Below, one piece after another: positions 10,180 through 20,365 of a stretch of 64,000 nt of DNA. A program made the translations under genes and the position numbers. The DNA comes from Prevotella sp. (lineage in GTDB: Bacteria > Bacteroidota > Bacteroidia > Bacteroidales > Bacteroidaceae): contig JALEJI010000073.1 in assembly GCA_022769825.1 (NCBI GenBank), positions 1-64,000 on the forward strand, written 5' to 3'. Within the stretch, counting starts at the first letter, position 1. Each line of letters starts with the position of its first letter. The notes beneath the pieces were generated by a model, which was given only the letters and a program-made list of their open reading frames with translations, was not told the origin of the DNA and searched no databases.

Positions 10180-11277
10180 TTATTTGATGTTGAAATATTC
10201 CTTATAGCGGTCGTAGAGGTGATGTGCCTGTATATAAGCCGACTGCGGACTGAGAAAATGTGAGAACTCGAAGGTGATAGCCTTGTCGTAGTGGCACCGT
10301 TTGGCCGCTTCGAGCTTCAGGCGGAGCTTGTCAAACTTGATGGGGAAGAAGCGGATGGGCATGTCACGGTCAAAAGTCTCGGCATTGGTCCAGCACTGCA
10401 TGCCGTATTTGTCGGCGAGCTTCTTGTTGACGGAGAAGAAAGCGTCGAGCTCATCGTAGTCGATGTGTCCGTCCTGGAAGGCACAGCAGTCGACAACATC
10501 GTGTATGCCGTCGAAAATCTCGTTCCATTCGCGCTCATGCTCCTGCACGCTGACAGCCTGGTCGTTGGTCATCTTGCCCGTTCCCATGACGGCTTTTTTG
10601 CCGTCGATCCAAGGAGAGATGAAGACTGGAAGCCCGTTGGACACCTCCTTACAGTGCTTGCCCATGGCGTGGAAGGCGGGTATGGCACCTTTCGTCTGGC
10701 GGGAAATCTCAGTGCTGACGTACCAGCCTTTGAAGCTCTTGTGGTGGCCGTAGCGCTTCCATACCTCGTCGATGACATACTTGTTGTCATCGATTTCCCA
10801 CGACATGTCGCCGGTGTCCCAGTAGTGGCCGGAGTCGTAGAGCCCGAAGTAGAACTTCATGCCGTATTTGTCGGCCAGGCGGAGATACATGTCGATCAGG
10901 TCGACGGAGGGCATGTAGCATCCATGCTTCTTCATCAGGTATTCAGAAGGATAGGTGATGAACTTTCTGTACCCGCACCGGATGACGATGACGGTGTCGA
11001 TGCCGATGGCTTTCATGTAGCGGAAATCCTGTTCCCATTCCTTCACGCCCCAGTTCTGATGGGGTATGTCGTGTGATATCTCGTCGAGGAAAGTGCCGGT
11101 GATGGGCAGTCCGTTGTTTTTAGGCACGATGAGTCCGCCCCCCACGCCTTCGTTGGTGTCGGTAGCGACGGTGCGATGTTGCGTTGTAATGTTTTCGCCC
11201 TTGGTGATGATAGGCGCAGCCATGGCGGCTGCACCTGTCAGCAGGGCTTCTTTCAGAAAATCTCTTCGATTGGTCAT
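10180..11277 (-). CDS. Tat-signal TIM-barrel protein, DUF4434-like putative glycosidase
   Basis: MTNRRDFLKEALLTGAAA twin-arginine signal; ITGTFLDEISHDIPHQNWG...EWEQDFRYMKAIGIDTVIVIRCGY. Confidence 0.65.
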   Translation of the reverse strand: MTNRRDFLKEALLTGAAAMAAPIITKGENITTQHRTVATDTNEGVGGGLIVPKNNGLPITGTFLDEISHDIPHQNWGVKEWEQDFRYMKAIGIDTVIVIRCGYRKFITYPSEYLMKKHGCYMPSVDLIDMYLRLADKYGMKFYFGLYDSGHYWDTGDMSWEIDDNKYVIDEVWKRYGHHKSFKGWYVSTEISRQTKGAIPAFHAMGKHCKEVSNGLPVFISPWIDGKKAVMGTGKMTNDQAVSVQEHEREWNEIFDGIHDVVDCCAFQDGHIDYDELDAFFSVNKKLADKYGMQCWTNAETFDRDMPIRFFPIKFDKLRLKLEAAKRCHYDKAITFEFSHFLSPQSAYIQAHHLYDRYKEYFNIK

Positions 11278-11328
11278 GTTTTTTAAGTTAAGAGTTTAGA
11301 ATTAAAAGGGATGAATCATAATGCAGTA

Positions 11329-13326
11329 TTACTCTTTGTCGATCGTCAGGTTGGTGACGCGGCTGTTGAAGTTGCCGGTCTTCTGTACGGGGAAGAAGAG
11401 AGCTCGCTGATAGCGCATGCTGCGTTCAGGCTCATAGGCATCGAGCTGCCAGGTGCGTCCGGGCATGTGGTTAGCTTTGTCAGTGGGCTTGACGACGTAG
11501 AACCGGATCTGTTCGAGCTTTTCTTTCAGTTGCCCGTTGACATAAAGATTGGTAGCTGAAGACGTGTTCTCGATCGTTATCTCTACATGCCCTTCCTTCG
11601 GCAGCGCATAGTCGAAATGGTCGAAGTAGGCCTCACGCTGGAAGCCCAACTTCCCGCTGATGGGATCGGATAGGTAGAACGTGGCATCTGGTCCCGTTGT
11701 GAGGATGGTGCCTTTCTGCTCAGGCTTGCAGTCGATGCTGAACGATATTTTGTGGCCGTAGCCTACTTCATGAACGGGCAGCGACAGTGTTTTATTGGGT
11801 TGCAGGTCGGATATTTTCACAGGAAGGTTGGGCACATAGCCTGACTCGTTCACGCCAGGGGCTTCGCCGAGCTCTTTGCGCTGCGCCTCGAAGGTGTCGT
11901 AGGGCACGGTCGTCAATTGTCCTGTCCAGCACTTTACCGCCATAGCCTGGAGCACCGGCATGATGCGGAGATGGACATCGTGCACAGTGATGCCGTTGCC
12001 GTAGAGATCATTCCACAGCGCGAACATGCCGCCGGCTATCTGTGGGTCTTGCTCTTTGAGTTTCGTGTCGCCGAAGCTGGCGGGTGTCCAGTTCTTATAG
12101 ATATTGTCGTTGGGAAGAATGTCGTGATAGTAGTCGGCCAAAGGTACGGTGTAGACGGTCCAGTCGGGCATGCTGATCATGTTCCATCCGTCAGCCTTCA
12201 TGTCTTTTGTCTTGGCCATGAAAGGAGACCACATACCGAGGATGGCACCTTTAGGATTGACGGGTGTCCTGCCGTATGCGTGGCTCAGCGCTCCCCAGAG
12301 GATGGGTGTCTTGCCGTATTTCTTGATGAGCTCAAGATAATGGCTGGTGTAGGCGCGGAATTTCTCGCGCAGCTCTTCCGTAGCGTTGTTATACTCATCG
12401 GTACCGATGTTTACATATTTCCCGCGGAAGACCGGATTCTTTCCTGATAAGTATTCTTTGAAGAGATTGTCCATGAACGTATAGACCTCGGGGTTCTCAA
12501 GATCGAAGTGGTCCATGCCAAACTCTTTCGAGCCGAGGCTGGGGCGGTAATGTGTGAAAGCGAGGACGTGGGCGGGCGAGTCTATCTCTGGGATGATCTG
12601 TATGCCGTAGCTCTCGGCAAACTGCTGTAGGTCGATCAGCTCGGCCTTGGTATAGTGGCCGTCTTTTGAGGCGAGCCCGGGATAAGTATCGCTCTCGAGC
12701 CTAAAGTCGCCGGGAGTCTTGATCCAGTCGCCGCCAAAGAAGTCCTTGAACGCGTTGTCGTTGAGATGGAGCTGTAGCGTGTTCATCTTATAGTAAGCCA
12801 TGACCCGGATCAGATTTTTCAGGTAGCTTATGGGAAAAAACTTTCGGCCAGTGTCGAGCATAAAGCCGCGTATGCCGTACTGAGGAATGTCTACGGCCTT
12901 GCCTTGTGGCAGGTTGGACTGCTTCTTGAGCATTTGCAGAAGGGTGCGTGTCCCCCAGAAAGCACCGTCCGTCGATGCTGCGGTCAGGGAGCAAGTCTCA
13001 CTGATGTTCAGCCGGTAGCCTTCCTTGCCTAACTTCTTGTCTTGTTTGATTGCGAGCACGATGTCGCCTTTGCCAGGCATGCCTTGGACAACGGTCATCG
13101 TCTTTCCGGTCTCCAGTTGGTAGTCGCGGCATAAATCTTGGGCAGTTTTCGTAAGTTTCTTGTTGCTGACAACCACTCGGCCGGAGAGCGCCATCGTGCC
13201 CTCTGCACCGTTCCACTGCGTCAGCTCCGGAACAACAAACGGCTTGGCATTGGTCTGTGCGGAAGCGCCTGTCGTGGATAGCATCGTTGCTATCAAGACA
13301 GAAACCATAATTATCAATCGTCTCAT
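11329..13326 (-). CDS. GH20 beta-N-acetylhexosaminidase family protein
   Basis: Signal peptide; GIRGFMLDTGRKFFPISYLKNLIRVMAYYKMNTLQLHLNDN, IPEIDSPAHVLAF, NIGTDEY. Confidence 0.9.
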   Translation of the reverse strand: MRRLIIMVSVLIATMLSTTGASAQTNAKPFVVPELTQWNGAEGTMALSGRVVVSNKKLTKTAQDLCRDYQLETGKTMTVVQGMPGKGDIVLAIKQDKKLGKEGYRLNISETCSLTAASTDGAFWGTRTLLQMLKKQSNLPQGKAVDIPQYGIRGFMLDTGRKFFPISYLKNLIRVMAYYKMNTLQLHLNDNAFKDFFGGDWIKTPGDFRLESDTYPGLASKDGHYTKAELIDLQQFAESYGIQIIPEIDSPAHVLAFTHYRPSLGSKEFGMDHFDLENPEVYTFMDNLFKEYLSGKNPVFRGKYVNIGTDEYNNATEELREKFRAYTSHYLELIKKYGKTPILWGALSHAYGRTPVNPKGAILGMWSPFMAKTKDMKADGWNMISMPDWTVYTVPLADYYHDILPNDNIYKNWTPASFGDTKLKEQDPQIAGGMFALWNDLYGNGITVHDVHLRIMPVLQAMAVKCWTGQLTTVPYDTFEAQRKELGEAPGVNESGYVPNLPVKISDLQPNKTLSLPVHEVGYGHKISFSIDCKPEQKGTILTTGPDATFYLSDPISGKLGFQREAYFDHFDYALPKEGHVEITIENTSSATNLYVNGQLKEKLEQIRFYVVKPTDKANHMPGRTWQLDAYEPERSMRYQRALFFPVQKTGNFNSRVTNLTIDKE

Positions 13327-13753
13327 ACTTGTGTTTTAATATCGTTACTGTAATATGAATATTTAATGAGTCAATATATTATTGAGACAATATATAATAA
13401 TGTGTGTTTACCGATCATGCAAAGAAGTCGATCCCCTTTATTCTATGAGGAACTTCTTAGGCTTCTGGCATCAAGTCGGAATTATTTTATTATTTATGCT
13501 CGTCAAATTGAGTGCAATTTACGATAAAATTCTTGTTTGAACAAGTATTTGCTGATATTTTTATTTTGTAACGAAGAAATTTAATGAAATATTTGGAATT
13601 TAGAGAAAAACTTATTATTTTCGTATCCGATAAGCGTACGTAGTGTGCGTTGTCCGAGAGCTGCAGTCAAATATGTAATCTCAAAGACGAAAACAGCAAC
13701 CTTAAATAACATCTTAAAACAATATTATTGATAACCCATAAAAACAAAAGTCA

Positions 13754-16700
13754 ATGGAACACCTATCTAAAACAAGGCTTTTAAAGCTTTCAAAGGCTTT
13801 CACGCTGATGTTTGGGATGCTATTTTGGACAGTCTTGTCTACGGCAGCTCAGAATGTGGTGAAAGGAACGGTGAAGGACACCGCCGGTGACCTTCTTCCA
13901 GGTGTGAGTGTGCAGGTGAGTGGTGTGCCTGGTGAAGGTGCAATAACTGACCTAAACGGAACTTTTTCTGTCAAGGCATCCGGTAGGGATGAACTTGTCT
14001 TCTCTTACGTTGGCATGAAGCAACAACGCATAAAGGTAAACGGCCGGAAAGTCATTAATGTGACCATGGAGGATGAGGCTTCGACACTCAACGATATTGT
14101 CGTTGTGGGTTATGGCTCAGCCAAGAAGCAGTCGCTCACGGGGGCTGTCTCTGCCATGCGAGGCGACGAACTGCTGAAAGGTCCGTCGACCAACGTTTCC
14201 AGCCTGCTTGGCGGTAAGTTGCCGGGTCTTTCTTCCGTGCAGACCTCCGGTGAGCCGGGCGATGACCAGGCAAGCCTACGTATCCGTGGTTCGCAGTATG
14301 CTCCGCTTTATATTGTGGATGGTATGCCGCGCTCCATCAGCGATGTTGACCCTAACGATATCGAGAGCGTCTCTGTGCTGAAAGACGGATCGGCCGCGGC
14401 TGTCTATGGCTTGAATGCCGCCGGCGGTGTTATCATTGTCACGACCAAGGGTGGTCACAAGGGCAAGCCACAGGTCAGTTACAACGGGCAGTACGGTGTC
14501 TCGGTAAATGCAAACTTCCCGAAGTTTATGAACGCGCCCGAGTTTGCTTACTATTATAATATGGCCGACTATATGGACAAGCTCGCCAACGGCACGGTGA
14601 CAAGTAAGGCCGATTATACCCCTGTGTTTACGAAAGCCAATGTGGAGGCTATGCTCAATGGTGATCCTACGGACGGATGGGATAATGTGGATTATATAGG
14701 TAAGGTGTTTGGTACCGGTACGAATATGAAGCACAATGTCTCGCTGCAGGGCGGCAACGACGACGTGAGCTATTATGTAGGCGGCGGATTCATGAATCAG
14801 AAAGGTAACATTGACAATTTCGATTATCGTCGATATAACCTCCGTACCAATATCACGGCTAAGGTAAATAAAGACTGGACTATCAAGTTGGGAACCATTG
14901 GCACTGTGACACGCAAGCATACGCCGGGCTATGCTTCGGGTGGTGCTGACGACGGAAGTCAAAGCAGCGGTGAGGTAGGTTGGCTGTCTATCGGCCACCA
15001 GGCCATTATGATGCGTCCTTACCTTCCGGAGACGTGGGACGGACTTTATACAGCCACCGTCCCTAACAATGCTTCTGTGGCTTACAGTCCGTTAGCAGCT
15101 ATTTACGACTCAGGTTATAAGAAGACGCGCGGCGCTGAGGTTAACACGAACCTCTCTGTCGAGTATGCTGCTCCATGGTTGAAGGGATTGAAGTTGAAGG
15201 CAACGGGCTCCTACGACTATCTCTCTTCGAAGAGCAAGAACCTCGATACTCCTTATCAGACCTACGTCAAGGATCTTACCACAGGCAGTTTCGCAAAGCT
15301 TGAAGATCCGCGCGATGTTTCTACCAATCTTAATCATGTAGCTGACGGGCAGTACACTACCGAGCAGCTCGTAGGTCAGTTGAGCGCGGAGTTCGCGCGC
15401 AAGTTCGGCAAGCACAATGTGGATGCCATGCTCCTCGTCGAGGGGCGCGACTATAAGTCAAGCTCAATGTCGGCTTATGCTTACAAGGTACCGTTTGCAG
15501 AGCTTCCTGAGCTAAGCTTAGGTACGGCTATCAAAGACGGTCCTGTCAGCGGTTACAGCAGTCATACACGCACGGCCGGCTATGTGTTCCGTATGAAATA
15601 CGATTATGCCGACACCTACCTCGCAGAGTTCAGCGGCCGTTACGACGGTTCCTATAAGTTCAGCGGTAACGTTTCTGGCAAGCGTTGGGGCTTCTTCCCG
15701 TCTTTCTCTGCCGGCTGGCGTATATCCAACGAGAAGTTCATGGAGCGCACGCATTTCTGGCTCAACGACTTGAAGATTCGTGGATCTATCGGGCTCTTGG
15801 GTAATGACGATGTGGCGGCATATTCTTTCCTGAGCACCTATTCCTTTGGTGCCAACCGCGTGATCGGCGGAAACACAGTCAGTTCTCTCTACACCTCCGG
15901 TGTTCCCAATCCCAATTTGAGTTGGGCCAAGACACGCTCTTCCAATGTCGGCTTCGACGCTACGCTGTGGGACGGCAAGCTTGGGCTCTCCTTCGATTGG
16001 TTCTATAACCTCAACTACGACATTCTCACCTATATGGGTGGTAATATGGCTCCGTCCATGGGCGGCTATTATACCACGTATGACAATTATAACCGCTACT
16101 GTAACTACGGACTGGAGTGGACAGTATCGCATCGCAACAAGTTTAACCTTGGCGGAAAGCCATTCCACTATTCGGCAAGTCTCAATATGACTTGGGCAAC
16201 AAGCAAATGGCTCCGTTATCCTGATGATCCTAACACGCAGGAGTGGCGCAAGGTCGTGGGTACGGATGTGGATGCTTATTACATTTGGCTTGACGACGGC
16301 CTTTATCGTTCTGAGGAGGAGATTACAAATTCGGCTTGGTATGGCACACGCCCGAATCTGGGCGATATCAAATATAAGGATCTCAACGGTGATGGTGTCA
16401 TTGACGAGCAGGACCGAGGCCGTTTCGGCCGTAGCAACCGCCCGAAGATTATGGCAGGTCTGAACCTGAGCGCCAGTTGGAATGGTTTCGACCTCAACGC
16501 TCAGTTCACGGCTGGATTCAAGTTTGATGTCTCGCTGCTTGGTACCTATTACAATGGTTACGACGACAACACAGTCTGGAGTCAGACCTTCAAGGAGGGA
16601 GCCAACTCACCGCTCTGGCTGGTGCAGGATTCTTACAGCGAGGACAACCCCAATGCCAAATATCCGCGTATCACGCTCGGTACCGTATCCCATGGCGGCA

Positions 16701-16957
16701 ACAACGGATTGGCATCAAGTTTTTGGAACAAGAAAGGCGACTATGTACGCCTTAAGACCCTGCAGTTTGGTTACACGCTGCCTAAGGCGTGGACTTCGGC
16801 CATTGGCATCCAGAATGTCCGTCTTTATGTGGAAGGTTCCAACCTCTTCACCATCGACAGTCTTCCTACCGGCATCGATCCTGAGTCGCCACGTGTGAAC
16901 AATGGTTACTATCCGCAGCAGCGCACGTTCATGGGAGGAATAAACGTAACGTTTTAA
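13754..16957 (+). CDS. SusC/RagA TonB-linked outer-membrane transporter
   Basis: CarboxypepD-reg N-terminus (VVKGTVKDTAGDLLPGVSVQV), plug motif LNDIVVVGYGSAKKQSLTGAVS, terminal ...FMGGINVTF. Confidence 0.96.
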   Translation: MEHLSKTRLLKLSKAFTLMFGMLFWTVLSTAAQNVVKGTVKDTAGDLLPGVSVQVSGVPGEGAITDLNGTFSVKASGRDELVFSYVGMKQQRIKVNGRKVINVTMEDEASTLNDIVVVGYGSAKKQSLTGAVSAMRGDELLKGPSTNVSSLLGGKLPGLSSVQTSGEPGDDQASLRIRGSQYAPLYIVDGMPRSISDVDPNDIESVSVLKDGSAAAVYGLNAAGGVIIVTTKGGHKGKPQVSYNGQYGVSVNANFPKFMNAPEFAYYYNMADYMDKLANGTVTSKADYTPVFTKANVEAMLNGDPTDGWDNVDYIGKVFGTGTNMKHNVSLQGGNDDVSYYVGGGFMNQKGNIDNFDYRRYNLRTNITAKVNKDWTIKLGTIGTVTRKHTPGYASGGADDGSQSSGEVGWLSIGHQAIMMRPYLPETWDGLYTATVPNNASVAYSPLAAIYDSGYKKTRGAEVNTNLSVEYAAPWLKGLKLKATGSYDYLSSKSKNLDTPYQTYVKDLTTGSFAKLEDPRDVSTNLNHVADGQYTTEQLVGQLSAEFARKFGKHNVDAMLLVEGRDYKSSSMSAYAYKVPFAELPELSLGTAIKDGPVSGYSSHTRTAGYVFRMKYDYADTYLAEFSGRYDGSYKFSGNVSGKRWGFFPSFSAGWRISNEKFMERTHFWLNDLKIRGSIGLLGNDDVAAYSFLSTYSFGANRVIGGNTVSSLYTSGVPNPNLSWAKTRSSNVGFDATLWDGKLGLSFDWFYNLNYDILTYMGGNMAPSMGGYYTTYDNYNRYCNYGLEWTVSHRNKFNLGGKPFHYSASLNMTWATSKWLRYPDDPNTQEWRKVVGTDVDAYYIWLDDGLYRSEEEITNSAWYGTRPNLGDIKYKDLNGDGVIDEQDRGRFGRSNRPKIMAGLNLSASWNGFDLNAQFTAGFKFDVSLLGTYYNGYDDNTVWSQTFKEGANSPLWLVQDSYSEDNPNAKYPRITLGTVSHGGNNGLASSFWNKKGDYVRLKTLQFGYTLPKAWTSAIGIQNVRLYVEGSNLFTIDSLPTGIDPESPRVNNGYYPQQRTFMGGINVTF

Positions 16958-16997
16958 GGCTTCGTGATCACGTTGTAAACTATTAAATCAGCTTATT

Positions 16998-18638
16998 ATG
17001 AAAACGAGATATATTATCGCAAGTCTCCTCATTGCTGCTTCGGGAATGACATCCTGTAACAGTTTCCTTGACATTGACCCTACGGATCAGGCCAGTGACA
17101 AGTTGGTGTGGAGCAACACAAAATATGCCGAGCTGGCAATCAATTATTTCTATGCCGATATACCTACTTTGGGCAGCTTCAGCGACTACCAGTGTCTGGC
17201 GGGTCTGACGGAGGGTCTGACCGATGAGTTTAAGTACGGCAATATGAACTACAATGCCGAATGCTATATTCCCAACGAGATCTCTTATGGCGGAATTGTG
17301 CTGACCCCAAGTTATACCGACACATATATGGGTGTGTGGGGTTCAACCTACGAAGAGATTCGCCGAGTCAACGAGGCTTTGGCAAAGCTGAAGGGCAGCT
17401 CCTTCGACGAGGCTGTCAAGAAACAGTATGAGGGCGAGTTGCGCTTCTTCCGGGGCATGTACTACTTCGAACTCCTTAAGCGCTATGGACAGGCCATTAT
17501 CTACGACGACGATCTCTCGAAAATCAGCACCAACCATGCGCTTGATAAAGCCGACGACTGCTGGAACTTTGTCTATGAGGATCTTCTCTATGCCGGGCAG
17601 AATCTGCCCAACACGACGACGAACAACGGGCGTTTGACGAGCGGAGCTGCCTATGCACTCATGTCGCGTGCTATGCTCTACTGCAAGAACTGGAAAGCCG
17701 TGAAGGAAGCAGCGGAGGCCGTGACGGCTATGGGATACAAACTGACCGGCAATTATGCTGACGCGTTCAAGGCTTCGGGTAACACAGAGGCAATCTACAT
17801 GTATTCGTACAGTGCCGATGCCAGTGTGACACACGACTTCGACGGATATTATGCTCCGGCAGGTGACCATAAGAAGGCCGGTATGACCATGTATGGCGGT
17901 TACGGCACGCCTACACAGGAGATGGTCGAGGAATATGAAAAAGCTGACGGCTCAAAAGTTGATTGGTCTCCTTGGCATACGACGGAAGGCACGTTGGACA
18001 CCCCGCCTTACGAAGAGCTTGAGCCGCGCTTCCAGGCTACCATCCTTTACAATGGTTCGACATGGCGCAAGCGCACCATTGAGCCTTATGTTGACGGCAC
18101 TGACGGTTGGGCAAAGTGGAAAACTGATGCCGTCACGGAAGGCCGCACCACGACCGGCTACTATCTGCGCAAGCTTGTGGATGAAAACCATGACTTCAGT
18201 ATCACGCAGAAATCTACCCAGCCTTGGATTGCTTTCCGCCTTGCCGAGGTGTGGCTCAATGAGGCCGAGGCCTGCCATAACTTGGGCGATGACGCAACGG
18301 CCGTGACGCTTATTAATAAGGTTCGTACGCGCGTCGGCCTGCCAGGCATCAAGGCTTACAGCGACGAGGCTTTACGTCACGAGCGTAAGGTTGAACTCGC
18401 TTATGAGGGACTTTATTATTGGGATATGCGCCGCTGGGGACTCTCTACGAAAGCTTTCACAGGTATTCGCCGTCACGGTCTGAAGATTGAGAAACTGGCC
18501 GAAGGTAAGTTCCGGTACTCTTATGTAGATGTCGATGACGAAAACCTTAATTATCCAGCCAAGATGAACCGCTTGCCCATTCCAGAGAAAGAACTTAACA
18601 ACAACAAGGACCTTGAGCAGTTCAGTGAGTGGAAATAG
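16998..18638 (+). CDS. SusD/RagB nutrient-binding outer-membrane lipoprotein
   Basis: Lipobox SGMTSCNSFLDIDPTDQ; directly follows SusC; RVNEAL, KVRTRVGLPG and WDMRRWG motifs. Confidence 0.95.
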   Translation: MKTRYIIASLLIAASGMTSCNSFLDIDPTDQASDKLVWSNTKYAELAINYFYADIPTLGSFSDYQCLAGLTEGLTDEFKYGNMNYNAECYIPNEISYGGIVLTPSYTDTYMGVWGSTYEEIRRVNEALAKLKGSSFDEAVKKQYEGELRFFRGMYYFELLKRYGQAIIYDDDLSKISTNHALDKADDCWNFVYEDLLYAGQNLPNTTTNNGRLTSGAAYALMSRAMLYCKNWKAVKEAAEAVTAMGYKLTGNYADAFKASGNTEAIYMYSYSADASVTHDFDGYYAPAGDHKKAGMTMYGGYGTPTQEMVEEYEKADGSKVDWSPWHTTEGTLDTPPYEELEPRFQATILYNGSTWRKRTIEPYVDGTDGWAKWKTDAVTEGRTTTGYYLRKLVDENHDFSITQKSTQPWIAFRLAEVWLNEAEACHNLGDDATAVTLINKVRTRVGLPGIKAYSDEALRHERKVELAYEGLYYWDMRRWGLSTKAFTGIRRHGLKIEKLAEGKFRYSYVDVDDENLNYPAKMNRLPIPEKELNNNKDLEQFSEWK

Positions 18639-18671
18639 TATTGTTTCATACCATTAACAAGATTATCCATT

Positions 18672-20354
18672 ATGAAAACCAAGATATTTAATACCGGACT
18701 GATGCTTGCTTTGGCACTTGCCTTCACGGGCTGTGCTGAGGAGGAGAATGTAGCTCCGACCGCCAACCGTGAGGGTATCACGAGCCTCTCGGCTTATTTC
18801 ACGAGCGGTACTTATCAGGACAAGTTGGCAGCACAGCTCTCCACGACCTCATCGGAGACAACCGACTATGTGATTCCTATTCCTTATTATTATCCGGAGG
18901 AGAGCGACTATGTGCCTTCTGAGGACATGAAGAATATGAAGGTGACGGCAAAGTTGGAGAACAACTGTTTTCTTTCTCCGGGATTAGGCGTGCTCGACTT
19001 AACAAAGAAGAACGAGTTTACGTACACCAACCCTTATGGAGAACAAAAGAAAATAACTATCTCGGGGCAGCTCACGCATCTGAACAAATGTGCTATTAAG
19101 AGTTTTATGGCCGAGCCGGGCGACCTTACGGGGGTCATCGACGAAGAGAGCAAGACTATATCCCTCGTCACGGCTGCCGACCTTTCGGAGATGACAGCCG
19201 ACGTTGTACTCGATCCTCATGCCACCATTTCTCCCGACCCTTCAGTGCCTCACAACTTTAACGACGGTTTCGAGTTTACGGTCACTGCTGACAATGGTGT
19301 GGACAAGTCGACCTACAAGGTTATGAAGCAGATCCCGCCGAAGATCGACAATGGTTATCGTGCAGGCAGCGAGAAAGAGCTGTTTGTCAACGATATGACG
19401 ACACTGGGCGTGAAAGATCCAAATGCCATTCATCCTACCTTGGCCTGCATCGGGAACTTCGTTGTCCTCAACTTGGGTGACGGCAGCGCCCCTCAGTATT
19501 TCCGAAAGGCTACAGGATCAAAGGTCGGAACCATCGCCTTGGGTGAGGCCAAGGCAACAGGAGCTATTGCAAGCGACAATGTAGGCAACATGCTGATATG
19601 TAACTTTGCAGACAACGGTCAGACGCTCAATATCTACAAGACCAACGACGTGACGAAGGCACCCACAAAGCTTATCTCTTATACCAACGGCCTCGGTGTG
19701 GGTATTGGAGCCCGTCTGCATGTGCAGGGTGACCTGAACAGCAATGCTGTCATCACGGCCACTCCTTACAGCTGCAACAATGCCATACGCTGGATAGTAA
19801 AGGACGGCAGGGTCGGAAATCCTGAGAACATCCTCATGTCTGTGGCTGCCTGGGGTGCACAAGACGATGCAGCAAAAGTTGTGGGCGTAGATGCTGAAGG
19901 CAAAAACGGTTCTATCGTCGACTACTATCAGAGTGGAGCATGCCAAATGTACTATCTCTCCGACTGGAAGACTTCTGCGAACCTCGTGCAGGACAATAGC
20001 GGCAATGCCTGGGGGTACAATACTGCAGCCATCGACGTGCGTCCGTTCAATAAAGCGCGTTACCTCACGCTCTTCGAAATGGGTTACTGGCCCGACTGGG
20101 GGTTGACAGGCCATATCTACCTCTACGATGCAAGCAATCCTGCTTCGGTTACCGGAACAACGGATGGCAGCTCCATGTTGAAGTATGCTTACACGATACC
20201 CGACAACTTTGGTTCCGTGGGCTATGCTTCCGACGGCCGCTTCGCTGATGTGCTTGTCACTCCTTCCGAGGACGGTTACTTCCTCTATATCTTCTATGCT
20301 TCCAACACGCACCTGTCGTTTGGCGGCATCCAGGTAGATTGTATCAAGAAATAA
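18672..20354 (+). CDS. PUL surface lipoprotein, DUF5018-like
   Basis: Lipobox FTGCAEEE; position after SusCD; Ig-like N-terminal region with beta-propeller-like C-terminus. Confidence 0.6.
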   Translation: MKTKIFNTGLMLALALAFTGCAEEENVAPTANREGITSLSAYFTSGTYQDKLAAQLSTTSSETTDYVIPIPYYYPEESDYVPSEDMKNMKVTAKLENNCFLSPGLGVLDLTKKNEFTYTNPYGEQKKITISGQLTHLNKCAIKSFMAEPGDLTGVIDEESKTISLVTAADLSEMTADVVLDPHATISPDPSVPHNFNDGFEFTVTADNGVDKSTYKVMKQIPPKIDNGYRAGSEKELFVNDMTTLGVKDPNAIHPTLACIGNFVVLNLGDGSAPQYFRKATGSKVGTIALGEAKATGAIASDNVGNMLICNFADNGQTLNIYKTNDVTKAPTKLISYTNGLGVGIGARLHVQGDLNSNAVITATPYSCNNAIRWIVKDGRVGNPENILMSVAAWGAQDDAAKVVGVDAEGKNGSIVDYYQSGACQMYYLSDWKTSANLVQDNSGNAWGYNTAAIDVRPFNKARYLTLFEMGYWPDWGLTGHIYLYDASNPASVTGTTDGSSMLKYAYTIPDNFGSVGYASDGRFADVLVTPSEDGYFLYIFYASNTHLSFGGIQVDCIKK

Positions 20355-20365
20355 GGCAAGGCAGT

